Shown: piece after piece, positions 33,755 to 41,899 of the stretch | Layout of the letters: the number at the start of each line of letters is the position of its first letter | How positions within the stretch are numbered: the first letter of the stretch is position 1 | NCBI RefSeq assembly: GCF_003011965.1 | Contig: NZ_PXWG01000040.1 | Location: 1 to 51,665 of the forward strand | Length of the DNA stretch: 51,665 nt | From: Streptosporangium nondiastaticum | GTDB taxonomy: Bacteria; Actinomycetota; Actinomycetes; Streptomycetales; Streptomycetaceae | Direction of reading: 5' to 3' | Notes under the pieces: generated by a model | Told to the model about the DNA's origin: nothing | Database searches by the model: none | Seen by the model: only the letters and a program-made list of their open reading frames with translations | Made by a program: the position numbers and the translations under genes

Positions 33755-34306
33755 ATGGAGATCCCCTCCCTCTACGGGAAGTCCGAGCCGCGGGGTGAGG
33801 ACAGCCACCTCCTGCGCTACGAGCTGTCGCTGCCCTACCCCCTGCCCGAGGTGTGGGTGGCCGTCGCCACCCCCGAGGGCCTGCCGACGTGGCTGGCCGC
33901 GGCCGAGCCCTTCGAGCAGCGCGAGGGCGGGGCCATCACGCTGCGCTGGCAGAACACCGACGCCTCCGGGCACGCCACCGTCGCCCCCGGCCGCGTCACC
34001 GCCTGGCGGCCGCAGCGGCTGGCCGAGTACACCGTCGAGATCCACGGCCGGATCCGCTTCGAGCTGGAGGAGGGCCCGGCCGGCGTCGGCGGCACGCTGC
34101 TGCACTTCACCAACGAGTTCACCGGCCCCGACACCGTCCGCCTGGACTGCCTGGCGGGCTGGCACCACCACTTCGAGTACCTGCTGGAGGCGCTGGCCGG
34201 CCGCCCGGCGGACTGGACGGGGTGGACCCTCGAACGCTGGCGGAAGCTCCGCGCCGAGTACGAGCTGCGCGGCACCGGCGACCCCGGCGAACCACCGGAG
34301 GACTGA
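33755..34306 (+). CDS. SRPBCC/AHSA1-domain protein
   Basis: A 183-residue protein with the helix-grip fold of START/Bet v1-like proteins: LRYELSLPYPLPEVWVAVATPEGLPTWL opens the domain, TVEIHGRIRFELEEG and GTLLHFTNEFTG are central strands, and a long C-terminal helix follows (AGWHHHFEYLLEAL). Such proteins bind hydrophobic ligands or act as Hsp90 co-activators; its role here is unknown. A TAGAGC hexamer ends 7 nt before ATG 33755, so initiation may be leaderless. It converges with the phospholipase gene, with 7 bp between stops. Confidence 0.8.
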   Translation: MEIPSLYGKSEPRGEDSHLLRYELSLPYPLPEVWVAVATPEGLPTWLAAAEPFEQREGGAITLRWQNTDASGHATVAPGRVTAWRPQRLAEYTVEIHGRIRFELEEGPAGVGGTLLHFTNEFTGPDTVRLDCLAGWHHHFEYLLEALAGRPADWTGWTLERWRKLRAEYELRGTGDPGEPPED

Positions 34307-34313
34307 AGGCGCG

Positions 34314-35741
34314 TCAGCGCCTGGGCCGCCTGCCCTTCTCCTGCTCCGGCGGCGTCTGGCGGGCGCCCGGCAGCGTGGGCTTGGGCAGGTGGGTCACGTC
34401 CCACCGGGCCTGCTCCAGCTGCTGCGCGGTGTCCGAGGGCAGCCGCGGCGGCCGCGTGGCCCGGTCCGTGAAGCCGAACGCCGAGGTCAGATCGCCGAAG
34501 GTGCGGCGCCGCCAGGCGCTGATGTTCGGCTCCCGCACCCCCGTCCACGCCTCCAGGAAGCGCAGCACCGAGGTGTGGTCGAAGGCGTCGCCCGCGGCCC
34601 AGCCGCCCACCGTCCACGGCGACACGATCAGGCACGGCACCCGGAAGCCGCCGCCGATCGGCAGCTTCCCCACGAACTCGTCCGCCGTGCCCGCCGGCGG
34701 CACCGGCGGCGGCACGTGGTCGAAGAGGCCGTCGTTCTCGTCGTAGTTCAGGATGAAGACCGTCTTCGCCCACACGTCGGGGTTGTCCGCGATGGCCTCG
34801 ATCTTCCGGGCCACGTAGTCCGCGCCCGCCGCCGGCAGGTAGCGCGGGTGCTCCGACTGCGCCGCGGTCGGGATGATCCAGGAGACGGCCGGCAGCTTGC
34901 CGCCCCGCGCGTCCTCCTCGAAGGCGCCCTCGGGCAGCTTGCGCATGCCCCGCTCGTACAGCGGATCGCCCGGCTTCGCGTCCTTGAACTGCTGGAACTG
35001 CTCCAGCAGGTTGCAGCCGTAATTGTCCTCCTCCTGGTACACGCGCCAGCTGACCCCCGCCGCCTGCAGCCGCTCCGCGTACGTCGTCCAGCGGTACGGC
35101 TCGGGGGCGGTGTTGTCGATGACGGGGCCGCCGCGGGTGCCGGCCGGGTCGATGGTGCCCGTCATCCAGTACAGCCGGTTGGGCCAGGTGGGACCCATCA
35201 CGGAGCAGAAGTAGTTGTCGCAGAGGGTGAACGCCTCGGCCAGGGCGAACTGGAAGGGGATGTCCTCGCGCGTGTGGTAGCCCATCACGTACGGGCCGTT
35301 CGCGCCGTCCGCCTTGCGGTGCGCCGGCATCCAGCGGTCCATCTTCCCGCCGTTCCACGCCTCGTGCTGCACGGACCAGGAGTGGCTGGTGGACGGGATG
35401 GCCTGGGCGCTCGACTTGTGCGTGTCGAGCCGGAAGGGCAGCAGGTGGCCCGCGGGGTTCTTCTCGTCGGGCTGGTGGAAGACGTCCTGGCCGCCCGGCA
35501 GCTTGATGGCGTCCGGGTCGCCGAAGCCCCGCACGCCCTTGAGGGTGCCGAAGTAGTGGTCGAACGACCGGTTCTCCTGCATGAGCAGGACCACGTGCTC
35601 GATGTCGCGCAGCGAACCGCGCCGGGCCGGGCCGGTGGCGACGGCCCGCCGCACGCTCGGCGGCAGCAGCGACAGCGTGGCGGCGCCTCCGACGGCACCC
35701 GCGGCGGAGCCGAGGAGTCTGCGTCGGGTCATCTCGGGCAT
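34314..35741 (-). CDS. Tat-exported phospholipase C (alkaline phosphatase-like family)
   Basis: A 475-residue secreted hydrolase. A twin-arginine signal MPEMTRRRLLGSAAGAVGGA is at the N-terminus. The phosphoesterase core starts with DIEHVVLLMQENRSFDHYFG, the classic non-haemolytic phospholipase C/acid phosphatase motif, and continues with GYHTREDIPFQFALAEAFT, CDNYFCSVMGPTWPNR and NYDENDGLFDHVPPP (metal and active-site residues). It is full length and would release phosphate from phospholipids or other phosphodiesters outside the cell. The ATG at 35741 begins the Tat signal. A three-unit PHO-box-like repeat lies upstream (35829-35861), suggesting PhoP control under phosphate starvation. Confidence 0.9.
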   Translation of the reverse strand: MPEMTRRRLLGSAAGAVGGAATLSLLPPSVRRAVATGPARRGSLRDIEHVVLLMQENRSFDHYFGTLKGVRGFGDPDAIKLPGGQDVFHQPDEKNPAGHLLPFRLDTHKSSAQAIPSTSHSWSVQHEAWNGGKMDRWMPAHRKADGANGPYVMGYHTREDIPFQFALAEAFTLCDNYFCSVMGPTWPNRLYWMTGTIDPAGTRGGPVIDNTAPEPYRWTTYAERLQAAGVSWRVYQEEDNYGCNLLEQFQQFKDAKPGDPLYERGMRKLPEGAFEEDARGGKLPAVSWIIPTAAQSEHPRYLPAAGADYVARKIEAIADNPDVWAKTVFILNYDENDGLFDHVPPPVPPAGTADEFVGKLPIGGGFRVPCLIVSPWTVGGWAAGDAFDHTSVLRFLEAWTGVREPNISAWRRRTFGDLTSAFGFTDRATRPPRLPSDTAQQLEQARWDVTHLPKPTLPGARQTPPEQEKGRRPRR

Positions 35742-35828
35742 GGCGTGTGCCCCTCTCCCTGGAGTCGCGTGAGGCCTCAGTGTGGCCTCTCGGACTCTCC
35801 CGGCACGGGTGCGTCAAGGGCAGGAGGG

Positions 35829-35861
35829 GGTGTGTGAACGGAGTGCCAAATGGCCGTGAAG
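35829..35861 (-). promoter_or_regulatory. Candidate PHO box (PhoP site) of the phospholipase gene
   Basis: On the minus strand three contiguous 11-bp units read CTTCACGGCCA, TTTGGCACTCC and GTTCACACACC. PhoP boxes are 11-bp direct repeats of GTTCACC-N4. Here the outer two fit well and the middle is weak. A TTGACG -35-like hexamer follows at 35817-35812. Confidence 0.5.
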
Positions 35862-35996
35862 AGGAACGAGTTGATCCGGAGGGCGGTGCGCAGGGGCGGG
35901 AATCCGCTTTTCTTATGACCCGATCGGGGGATGACCTGCTACGCCGTACGGCGGGTGACGTGCGGAAGGCCGGGTGACGGCCGGTCGGGCGAATGT

Positions 35997-36011
35997 CTGA
36001 CGAGACGTCAG
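35997..36011. repeat. Short inverted repeat in the gap between the PLDc_N gene and phospholipase C
   Basis: CTGACG-N3-CGTCAG. The 292-bp gap (35742-36033) otherwise holds the phospholipase control region, two GGGTGAC copies near 35955-35980 and a hairpin over the PLDc_N-gene stop. No gene was seen in it. Confidence 0.4.
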
Positions 36012-36033
36012 CAGGGGTCCGGCCCGGGCGGGC

Positions 36034-36327
36034 TCAGCCCGCGGGCGGCGGATCGCCCTGGTCGCGCCGGAGCGACTTCAGGAACTCGGGGTTGTCGTCG
36101 GGCGCGACCCACTGCCGCTCGCCGCCGCGTGCGGCGGCCGCGGCCCGCGGGCGCCCCGCGATCAGCCAGGCGACCGGCCCGATCAGCACCTCGCCGAAGA
36201 GCAGGATGACGATCACCCAGGCGAGCTTCGGCAGCCCGCGGACCTCGTTCTCCGGGGTGTTCAGGCAGTCGACGAAGGCGTAGATCCACAGCGCCAGGAT
36301 CAGCAGGAACGGCAGATACCTGAGCAT
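36034..36327 (-). CDS. Small membrane protein with phospholipase-D N-terminal-type domain (PLDc_N)
   Basis: A 97-residue protein: a first helix MLRYLPFLLILALWIYAFVD, the conserved turn with LPKLAWVIVILLFGEVLIGPVAWLI as the second helix, then a basic Arg/Ala stretch and a charged tail. This is the two-helix domain found in front of cardiolipin synthases, here alone and without catalytic HKD motifs, so it is more likely structural or regulatory than enzymatic. It is divergent from mqnL across 87 bp. Confidence 0.8.
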   Translation of the reverse strand: MLRYLPFLLILALWIYAFVDCLNTPENEVRGLPKLAWVIVILLFGEVLIGPVAWLIAGRPRAAAAARGGERQWVAPDDNPEFLKSLRRDQGDPPPAG

Positions 36328-36401
36328 GTCGGACGGCTCCCCAAAGGCGGTGGCACGGGCCGCGCGGCGGCCCCGATACGCAGCCAGCGTAGTGCGTGCT
36401 T

Positions 36402-36407
36402 GATACT
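36402..36407 (+). promoter_or_regulatory. -10 box of a leaderless mqnL transcript
   Basis: GATACT (in TTGATACT) ends 7 nt before ATG 36415. Confidence 0.45.
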
Positions 36408-36414
36408 GGAACGC

Positions 36415-37866
36415 ATGGCTTACGACGACCTTCGCTCGTTCCTCCGGGCGCTGGAGCGCGACGGCGACCTCAAGCGCATCAAGGCGGAAGTCGATCCGTA
36501 CCTGGAAATCGGCGAGATCACGGACCGGGTGAACAAGGCGGGCGGCCCCGCCCTCCTCTTCGAGAACGTCAAGGGCGCGGCCATGCCGCTGGCCATGAAC
36601 GTCTTCGGCACCGACCGCCGGCTCCTCAAGGCGCTCGGCCTCGCGTCCTACGACGAGATCAGCGAGAAGATCGGCGGCCTGCTCAAGCCCGAGCTGCCGC
36701 AGGGCTTCACCGGCATGCGCGAGGCGTTCGGCAAGCTCGGCGCGATGGCGCACGTGCCGCCGCGCAAGATCAAGGACGCTCCGGTGCAGGAGGTCGTCCT
36801 CACCGGCGACGACGTCGACCTGGACCAGCTGCCGGCGCTCTTCACCTGGCCCGAGGACGGCGGCTCCTTCTTCAACCTGGGCCTCACCCACACCAAGCAC
36901 CCGGAGACGGGCGTGCGGAACCTGGGCCTCTACCGCCTGCAGCGCCACGACAAGCGCACCATCGGCATGCACTGGCAGATCCACAAGGACAGCCGCAACC
37001 ACTACCAGGTGGCCGCCAAGCGCGGTGAGCGGCTGCCGGTCGCGATCGCCTTCGGCTGCCCGCCGGCCGTGACGTACGCCTCGACGGCGCCGCTGCCCGG
37101 CGACATCGACGAGTACCTGTTCGCCGGCTTCATCTCCGGCAAGCGCGTGGAGATGGTCGACTGCAAGACCGTCCCGCTGCAGGTCCCGGCCAACGCCGAG
37201 GTCGTCATCGAAGGCTGGCTGGAGCCGGGCGAGATGCTCCCCGAGGGCCCCTTCGGCGACCACACCGGCTTCTACACGCCGCAGGAGCCGTTCCCGGCGC
37301 TGACGATCGACTGCGTGACGATGCGGAAGCGGCCGCTGCTGCAGTCCATCGTCGTCGGCCGCCCGCCGACGGAGGACGGCCCGCTGGGCCGGGCCACGGA
37401 GCGGTTCTTCCTGCCCCTGCTGAAGATCATCATTCCGGACATCGTGGACTACCACCTGCCGGAGTCCGGCGGCTTCCACAACTGCGCGATCGTCTCGATC
37501 GATAAGAAGTACCCCAAGCACGCGCAGAAGGTCATGCACGCCATCTGGGGCGCGCACATGATGTCGCTGACCAAGCTGATCATCGTGGTGGACGCGGACT
37601 GCGACGTGCACGACCTGCACGAGGTGTCCTGGCGGGCGCTGGGCAACACCGACTACGCGCGCGACCTGACGGTCGTCGAGGGCCCGGTCGACCACCTCGA
37701 CCACGCCTCGTACCAGCAGTTCTGGGGCGGCAAGGCGGGCATCGACGCGACGGCGAAGTGGCCCGAGGAGGGCTACACGCGCGACGGGGGCTGGCCGCAG
37801 ATGGTCGAGTCCGATCCGCAGACGGCGGCGAAGGTCGACCGCCGGTGGAAGGAGTACGGGCTGTGA
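36415..37866 (+). CDS. mqnL: UbiD-family menaquinone biosynthesis decarboxylase (MqnL-type)
   Basis: A 483-residue UbiD decarboxylase that uses prenylated FMN. Its place beside a UbiA prenyltransferase, a UbiX prFMN synthase and mqnE points to the late decarboxylation of the futalosine pathway. Visible blocks are GGPALLFENVKG, HWQIHKDSRNHY, MLPEGPFGDHTGFYTP with the catalytic Glu-rich segment, and KLIIVVDADCDVHDLHEV. The start is ATG 36415 (MAYDDLRSFLRALE). The GTGA overlap with mqnP means translational coupling. The symbol rests on the Streptomyces menaquinone work as I recall it; generic UbiD is certain. Confidence 0.9.
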   Translation: MAYDDLRSFLRALERDGDLKRIKAEVDPYLEIGEITDRVNKAGGPALLFENVKGAAMPLAMNVFGTDRRLLKALGLASYDEISEKIGGLLKPELPQGFTGMREAFGKLGAMAHVPPRKIKDAPVQEVVLTGDDVDLDQLPALFTWPEDGGSFFNLGLTHTKHPETGVRNLGLYRLQRHDKRTIGMHWQIHKDSRNHYQVAAKRGERLPVAIAFGCPPAVTYASTAPLPGDIDEYLFAGFISGKRVEMVDCKTVPLQVPANAEVVIEGWLEPGEMLPEGPFGDHTGFYTPQEPFPALTIDCVTMRKRPLLQSIVVGRPPTEDGPLGRATERFFLPLLKIIIPDIVDYHLPESGGFHNCAIVSIDKKYPKHAQKVMHAIWGAHMMSLTKLIIVVDADCDVHDLHEVSWRALGNTDYARDLTVVEGPVDHLDHASYQQFWGGKAGIDATAKWPEEGYTRDGGWPQMVESDPQTAAKVDRRWKEYGL

Positions 37867-38783
37867 CGTCCGCTGCCGAGGGGGTCCTCAACCCGGGCCC
37901 CGCGCCGTCGAGCGGCAAGGTCAAGGCGTTCCTCCGGCTCGTGATGATCGAGCACTCGGTCTTCGCGCTGCCCTTCGCCTACATCGCCACCCTCACCGCG
38001 ATGTACGAGACGTACGGCAACGTCCACTGGACGCGGCTGCTGCTGGTCACCGTCGCGATGGTCGGCCTGCGCACGTTCGCGATGGCCTGCAACCGCATCA
38101 TCGACCGCGAGATCGACGCGCGGAACCCGCGCACGGCGAACCGCGAGATCGTCACCGGCGCGGTGTCCGTGCGCTCGGCGTGGACCGGCGCCGGCATCGC
38201 CGTCTTCTTCTTCCTGGGCGCGGCGGCCCTGCTGAACCCGCTGTGCCTGGCGCTGGCCCCGATCGCGGTCGTCCCGATGGTGGTCTACCCGTACGGGAAA
38301 CGATTCACCGACTTCCCGCACGCGATCCTGGGCCTGGCCCAGGCGATGGGCCCGGTGGGCGCGTGGCTCGCGGTGACGGGGGAGTGGTCGTGGGACGCGG
38401 TGATCCTGGGCCTCGCGGTGGGCGTGTGGATCGGCGGCTTCGACCTGATCTTCGCCTGCCAGGACGTGATGGCGGACCGCGCGCACGGCGTGAAGTCGAC
38501 CCCGGCCCGCTTCGGCGTCCCGGCGGCGCTGCACGGCGCCCGCGTCTGCCACGTGATCACGACGGGCCTGCTGGCCTGGTACGGGGCGGCCACGGGCGCG
38601 GGGGCGTTCTTCTGGGCGGGCCTGGCCGTGGTGGCCGGTGCCTTCCTCTATGAGCACACGATCGTCAAGCCGCACGACCTGTCCCGCCTGAACAGGGCAT
38701 TCTTCACCGTCAACGGTTTCATCGGCATTGCGCTTTTCGTGTGTGCACTGCTCGATCTCGTGGCGCGGGGGCTCGGCGTCTAG
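37863..38783 (+). CDS. mqnP: UbiA-family prenyltransferase for menaquinone (MqnP-type)
   Basis: A 306-residue membrane prenyltransferase with eight or nine helices. The Asp-rich prenyl-diphosphate/Mg site ACNRIIDREIDARNPRTANR lies near 78-97, and the second Asp motif CQDVMADRAHGVKSTPARFG near 200. It would attach the polyprenyl chain to the dihydroxy-naphthoate precursor of the futalosine pathway. The start is GTG 37863 within the mqnL stop. It is followed after 51 bp by mqnM, which has its own -10 box. Confidence 0.9.
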   Translation: MTSAAEGVLNPGPAPSSGKVKAFLRLVMIEHSVFALPFAYIATLTAMYETYGNVHWTRLLLVTVAMVGLRTFAMACNRIIDREIDARNPRTANREIVTGAVSVRSAWTGAGIAVFFFLGAAALLNPLCLALAPIAVVPMVVYPYGKRFTDFPHAILGLAQAMGPVGAWLAVTGEWSWDAVILGLAVGVWIGGFDLIFACQDVMADRAHGVKSTPARFGVPAALHGARVCHVITTGLLAWYGAATGAGAFFWAGLAVVAGAFLYEHTIVKPHDLSRLNRAFFTVNGFIGIALFVCALLDLVARGLGV

Positions 38784-38821
38784 CCGGTACCGCCTCGCAC
38801 GGCCGGTCGCGGGCCTGCGGC

Positions 38822-38827
38822 TAGGCT
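38822..38827 (+). promoter_or_regulatory. -10 box of a leaderless mqnM transcript
   Basis: TAGGCT ends 7 nt before GTG 38835, giving mqnM an internal promoter within the mqnLPM cluster. Confidence 0.5.
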
Positions 38828-38834
38828 CAAGGGC

Positions 38835-39530
38835 GTGGAGCCGTACGAACGTGTAACGCAGCGCCCGGAGCGCCGGCCGTGGGTGGTCGGGGTGTCCGGG
38901 GCGTCCGGCACGCCGTATGCCGCCGCCGTGGTGCGGGGGCTGCTGGCGGCCGGTGAGGCCGTCGACCTGGTGGTGAGTCGCGCGTCGCGGCTGACGCTGC
39001 TGGACGAGACCGGGATCAAGTTCCGCGACGCCCACTGGCAGGAGGACCTGCGCGAGTGGCTGGCGCTGGGGGCCGACGGGAAGCCGCACTTCCCGGCCGC
39101 CGGTCTGGAGGACGTCCGCTACTGGCCCGCGGGCGACCTCGCCGCGGGGCCGTCGTCCGGCTCGTATCCGGCGAAGGGGATGCTGATCGTCCCGGCGAGC
39201 ACGGCCTGCGTGGCCGGGGTGGCGCTGGGGCTGTCGAAGGACCTGCTGCAGCGGACGGCGAGCGTGACGCTCAAGGAGCGGCGGCCGCTGGTGGTCGCCG
39301 TGCGGGAGACGCCGCTGAGCGGGCAGTCGCTGAAGCAGCTGGTGGCGCTGGACGAGGCGGGCGCAGTGGTGCTGCCCGCCTCTCCGGCGTTCTACGCGGG
39401 TGCGACGCACATCCAGGATCTGGTGGACTTCGTCGCGGGGCGGGTGCTGGATGCGGCGGGCGTGCCGCACCGGCTGTACCGCCGGTGGAAGGGAGAGCTG
39501 GGTGAGGCGCGCTCCCGGGAGGGGGACTAG
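38835..39530 (+). CDS. mqnM: UbiX-family flavin prenyltransferase (MqnM-type)
   Basis: A 231-residue flavoprotein that prenylates FMN to make the cofactor of UbiD enzymes. WVVGVSGASGTPYAAAVVRGLL is the FMN phosphate-binding N-terminus; MLIVPASTACVAGVALGLSKDLLQRTASVTLKER (about 117-150) and RPLVVAVRETPLS are diagnostic UbiX blocks. It presumably supplies MqnL. Its TAG shares the tetranucleotide CTAG (39527-39530) with the stop of the converging small gene. Confidence 0.92.
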   Translation: MEPYERVTQRPERRPWVVGVSGASGTPYAAAVVRGLLAAGEAVDLVVSRASRLTLLDETGIKFRDAHWQEDLREWLALGADGKPHFPAAGLEDVRYWPAGDLAAGPSSGSYPAKGMLIVPASTACVAGVALGLSKDLLQRTASVTLKERRPLVVAVRETPLSGQSLKQLVALDEAGAVVLPASPAFYAGATHIQDLVDFVAGRVLDAAGVPHRLYRRWKGELGEARSREGD

Positions 39531-39673
39531 CGCTTCTTCGCGCGCGCGGTGCGGCTGGTCTCGCGCGCGGCCCTGGCCTCGGCGCGGCGCTCGGCGGTCT
39601 GGTGGGCACGCGAGCGGTTGGCCAGGTCCTGCATCTCACGCATGCGGGCGTAGGCCATCTCGATCGTGTACAC
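39527..39673 (-). CDS. 48-residue basic conserved micro-protein
   Basis: MYTIEMAYARMREMQDLANR starts a 48-residue, highly charged protein (many Arg and Ala) predicted to be one long helix ending in RAKKR. Small proteins of this kind are found beside the menaquinone genes of Streptomyces but have no assigned role; RNA or protein binding is possible from charge alone. GTG 39671-39673 has AGGAG 11 nt upstream; the in-frame ATG at 39658 is the alternative. The coding sequence uses the expected GC-rich third positions. It converges with mqnM and is divergent from the AsnC gene. Confidence 0.65.
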   Translation of the reverse strand: MYTIEMAYARMREMQDLANRSRAHQTAERRAEARAARETSRTARAKKR

Positions 39674-39730
39674 GGTGTACGTCACTCCTGAAGGATCGTC
39701 GTTGATCTAGCGAGTTGAGCGAAGATTTGC

Positions 39731-39760
39731 GGGCTATGAAGCCCTGCATGCCTTAGATTC
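39731..39760. promoter_or_regulatory. Control region between the micro-protein and the AsnC regulator
   Basis: GGGCT-N4-AGCCC near 39731-39744 is a short inverted repeat, followed by TAGATT near 39755, a -10-like hexamer for the AsnC gene. The surrounding DNA is AT-rich, as usual for Lrp/AsnC autoregulatory sites. Confidence 0.35.
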
Positions 39761-39806
39761 TACATGAAACGCGGCGAGTTCGCCGATTATTGAAAGGTGC
39801 CAGGTT

Positions 39807-40262
39807 ATGGACGCGGTGGACAGGCAGCTCATCCAGGCCCTCCGGGAGAACGGCCGGGCCTCGTACGCGGAGCTGGGCCGGCTGGTCGGCCTCTCCGGGT
39901 CGAGCGTCACCGACCGGATCAACCGCCTGGAGGCGGCCGGCGTCATCACGGGCTACCGCGCGACCGTGAACGCCGCGTCGCTCGGCCTGGGCGTCACCGC
40001 CCTGATCGGCCTTCAGCTCTCGGACTCCGCCGACCACGAGGACGTCGCCCGCCGGCTGCGCGACCTGGAGGAGATCGAGGACTGCTGGTTCATCGCCGGC
40101 GACGACTCGTACATGCTCAAGGTCCGCGTCAGCGACGTGGACGGCCTGGAGCGCACCATCCGCCGGCTCTCCGGCACCAAGGGCGTGGCCCGCACCCGCA
40201 CCACGATCGTGCTGTCCACGAAGTGGGAGAACCGGGTCGGCGAACTGCCCGACGAGGCGTAG
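39807..40262 (+). CDS. Lrp/AsnC-family transcriptional regulator
   Basis: A 151-residue regulator: an N-terminal helix-turn-helix (MDAVDRQLIQALRENGRASY then ELGRLVGLSGSSVTDRINRLE, residues 1-45) and a C-terminal RAM ligand-binding domain (ALIGLQLS, then CWFIAGDDSYMLKVRVSDVDGLE). It probably senses an amino acid or related small molecule and forms octamers. ATG 39807 follows AAAGG. Its position directly upstream of mqnE, 51 bp apart, suggests it could control menaquinone genes, but this is inference from position only. Confidence 0.9.
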   Translation: MDAVDRQLIQALRENGRASYAELGRLVGLSGSSVTDRINRLEAAGVITGYRATVNAASLGLGVTALIGLQLSDSADHEDVARRLRDLEEIEDCWFIAGDDSYMLKVRVSDVDGLERTIRRLSGTKGVARTRTTIVLSTKWENRVGELPDEA

Positions 40263-40265
40263 GGA

Positions 40266-40271
40266 TACGCT
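40266..40271 (+). promoter_or_regulatory. Candidate -10 box for mqnE
   Basis: TACGCT lies 5 nt after the AsnC stop; the predicted start near 40278 leaves a short leader containing a GAGAGGCGG ribosome site before ATG 40314. Confidence 0.4.
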
Positions 40272-40313
40272 CGGGAGGGTTCGTAAAGCGGAAGTATCGG
40301 AGAGGCGGACGTC

Positions 40314-41477
40314 ATGGACGCGGGGCTCAAGCGCGAGCTGGAGGAGAAGGTCCTCGCCGGGGAGCGGCTGACCCGTGAGGACGGCATCGCCCTCTACGAG
40401 TCCGACGACCTGGCCTGGCTGGGCGGGCTCGCCCATCACGTCCGCACGCAGAAGAACGGCGACGTCGTCCACTTCAACGTCAACCGTCATCTGAACATGA
40501 CGAACGTGTGCACGGCGTCGTGCGCGTACTGCTCGTTCCAGCGCAAGCCGGGCGAGAAGGACGCGTACACGATGCGCATCGAGGAGGCCGTCCGCCTCGC
40601 CAAGGCGATGGAGAGCGAGAACCTCACCGAGCTGCACATCGTCAACGGCCTCCACCCGACGCTGCCCTGGCGCTACTACCCGCGCTCGCTGAAGGCCCTC
40701 AAGGAGGCGCTGCCGAACGTCTCGCTGAAGGCGTTCACCGCCACCGAGATCCAGCACTTCGAGAAGATCTCCGGCCTGCCGGCCGACGAGATCCTCGACG
40801 AGCTGATCGACGCCGGCCTGGAGTCGCTGACCGGCGGCGGCGCGGAGATCTTCGACTGGGAGGTCCGTCAGCACATCGTCGACCACGACACCCACTGGGA
40901 GGACTGGTCGCGCATCCACCGCCTGGCGCACTCCAAGGGCCTCAAGGGCCCGGCGACGATGCTCTACGGGCACATCGAGGAGCCGCGCCACCGCGTCGAC
41001 CACGTCCTGCGGCTGCGCGAGCTGCAGGACGAGACCGGCGGCTTCCACGTCTTCATCCCGCTGCGCTACCAGCACGACTTCGTGGACATGAAGGACGGCA
41101 AGATCCGCAACCGGCTCCAGGCCCGGACGACGATGGCGACGGGCGCCGAGGCGCTGAAGACCTTCGCGGTCTCGCGGCTGCTGTTCGACAACGTCCCGCA
41201 CGTCAAGGTCTTCTGGGTGATGCACGGCGTGCAGACCGCCCAGCTCGCGCTGCAACACGGCGCGGACGACATGGACGGCTCGGTCGTCGAGTACAAGATC
41301 ACGCACGACGCGGACAACTACGGCACGCCGAACAAGCTCACCCGTGACGACCTGCTGGAGCTGATCCGCGAGGCCGGCTTCCGCCCGGTGGAGCGCAACA
41401 CCCGCTACGAGATCATCCGCGAGTACCCCGGCCCCGACGCCGCGCTGCGCGAGACGCCGCAGGCGATGCGCCTCTGA
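40314..41477 (+). CDS. mqnE: Aminofutalosine synthase MqnE (radical SAM)
   Basis: A 387-residue radical S-adenosylmethionine enzyme that adds an adenosyl radical to 3-[(1-carboxyvinyl)oxy]benzoate, the MqnA product, to make aminofutalosine. The iron-sulfur cluster motif is CTASCAYC with C66, C70 and C73, preceded by FNVNRHLNMTNV. Other family blocks are ELHIVNGLHPTLPW, ESLTGGGAEIF and MHGVQTAQLALQHGADDMDG. The start is ATG 40314. It links this cluster to mqnA at 48507 in the same window. Confidence 0.95.
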   Translation: MDAGLKRELEEKVLAGERLTREDGIALYESDDLAWLGGLAHHVRTQKNGDVVHFNVNRHLNMTNVCTASCAYCSFQRKPGEKDAYTMRIEEAVRLAKAMESENLTELHIVNGLHPTLPWRYYPRSLKALKEALPNVSLKAFTATEIQHFEKISGLPADEILDELIDAGLESLTGGGAEIFDWEVRQHIVDHDTHWEDWSRIHRLAHSKGLKGPATMLYGHIEEPRHRVDHVLRLRELQDETGGFHVFIPLRYQHDFVDMKDGKIRNRLQARTTMATGAEALKTFAVSRLLFDNVPHVKVFWVMHGVQTAQLALQHGADDMDGSVVEYKITHDADNYGTPNKLTRDDLLELIREAGFRPVERNTRYEIIREYPGPDAALRETPQAMRL

Positions 41478-41544
41478 GATCCACTTCGGGCCGTGCTGTA
41501 CTGGAATGCACCCCCCGGTCGCCGTCGAGAAGAAGGTCCCGTCC

Positions 41545-41832
41545 GTGAGTAGCCAGAAGTACGCGTCGCTCCGCTACACCGCCCTGCGATTCGGCCTGCT
41601 CATCGGCTGCTTCGCCGTCGTCTACGTGCTCTGCTACGCGCACGTCATCCCGCTGGGCGTGGGCAGCTCGAACCTCATGTGGATGGTGCTGCTGTCGCTC
41701 ATCCTGTCCGCGCCGCTGAGCTGGGTGCTGCTGCGCAAGCAGCGCGACGCGATGTCCGTGCAGATCGTCGAGCGCGTGGACCGCGCCAAGGCCGCGATCA
41801 ACGCCAACGCCGGCCAGGAGGACGGGGTCTGA
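41545..41832 (+). CDS. DUF4229 small membrane protein
   Basis: A 95-residue protein with two membrane helices (LRFGLLIGCFAVVYVLCYAHVIPLG and NLMWMVLLSLILSAPLSWVLL) and a charged C-terminal tail (RKQRDAMSVQIVERVDRAKA). DUF4229 proteins occur next to mqnE across actinobacteria and have no known function. GTG 41545 is preferred (AGAAGG upstream); the in-frame ATG 41506 adds 13 residues. The stop region is repeated as a 14-bp tandem unit. Confidence 0.8.
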   Translation: MSSQKYASLRYTALRFGLLIGCFAVVYVLCYAHVIPLGVGSSNLMWMVLLSLILSAPLSWVLLRKQRDAMSVQIVERVDRAKAAINANAGQEDGV

Positions 41833-41867
41833 CCGACAGGGTCTGACCAACGAGGTCTGACCGACGG
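41826..41867. repeat. Three 14-bp tandem repeats over the DUF4229 stop codon
   Basis: GGTCTGACCGACAG, GGTCTGACCAACGA and GGTCTGACCGACGG in direct succession, followed by GGTG. The true TGA is in the first copy. Confidence 0.8.
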
Positions 41868-41899
41868 GGTGTAAGCCTCGTCACGTTTGCCCGGTTTTT

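Noticed and set aside
35747..35977. A 76-codon plus-strand frame in the gap upstream of phospholipase C
   Set aside because: No ribosome site, poor codon bias, overlaps the phospholipase promoter and PHO-box candidate.
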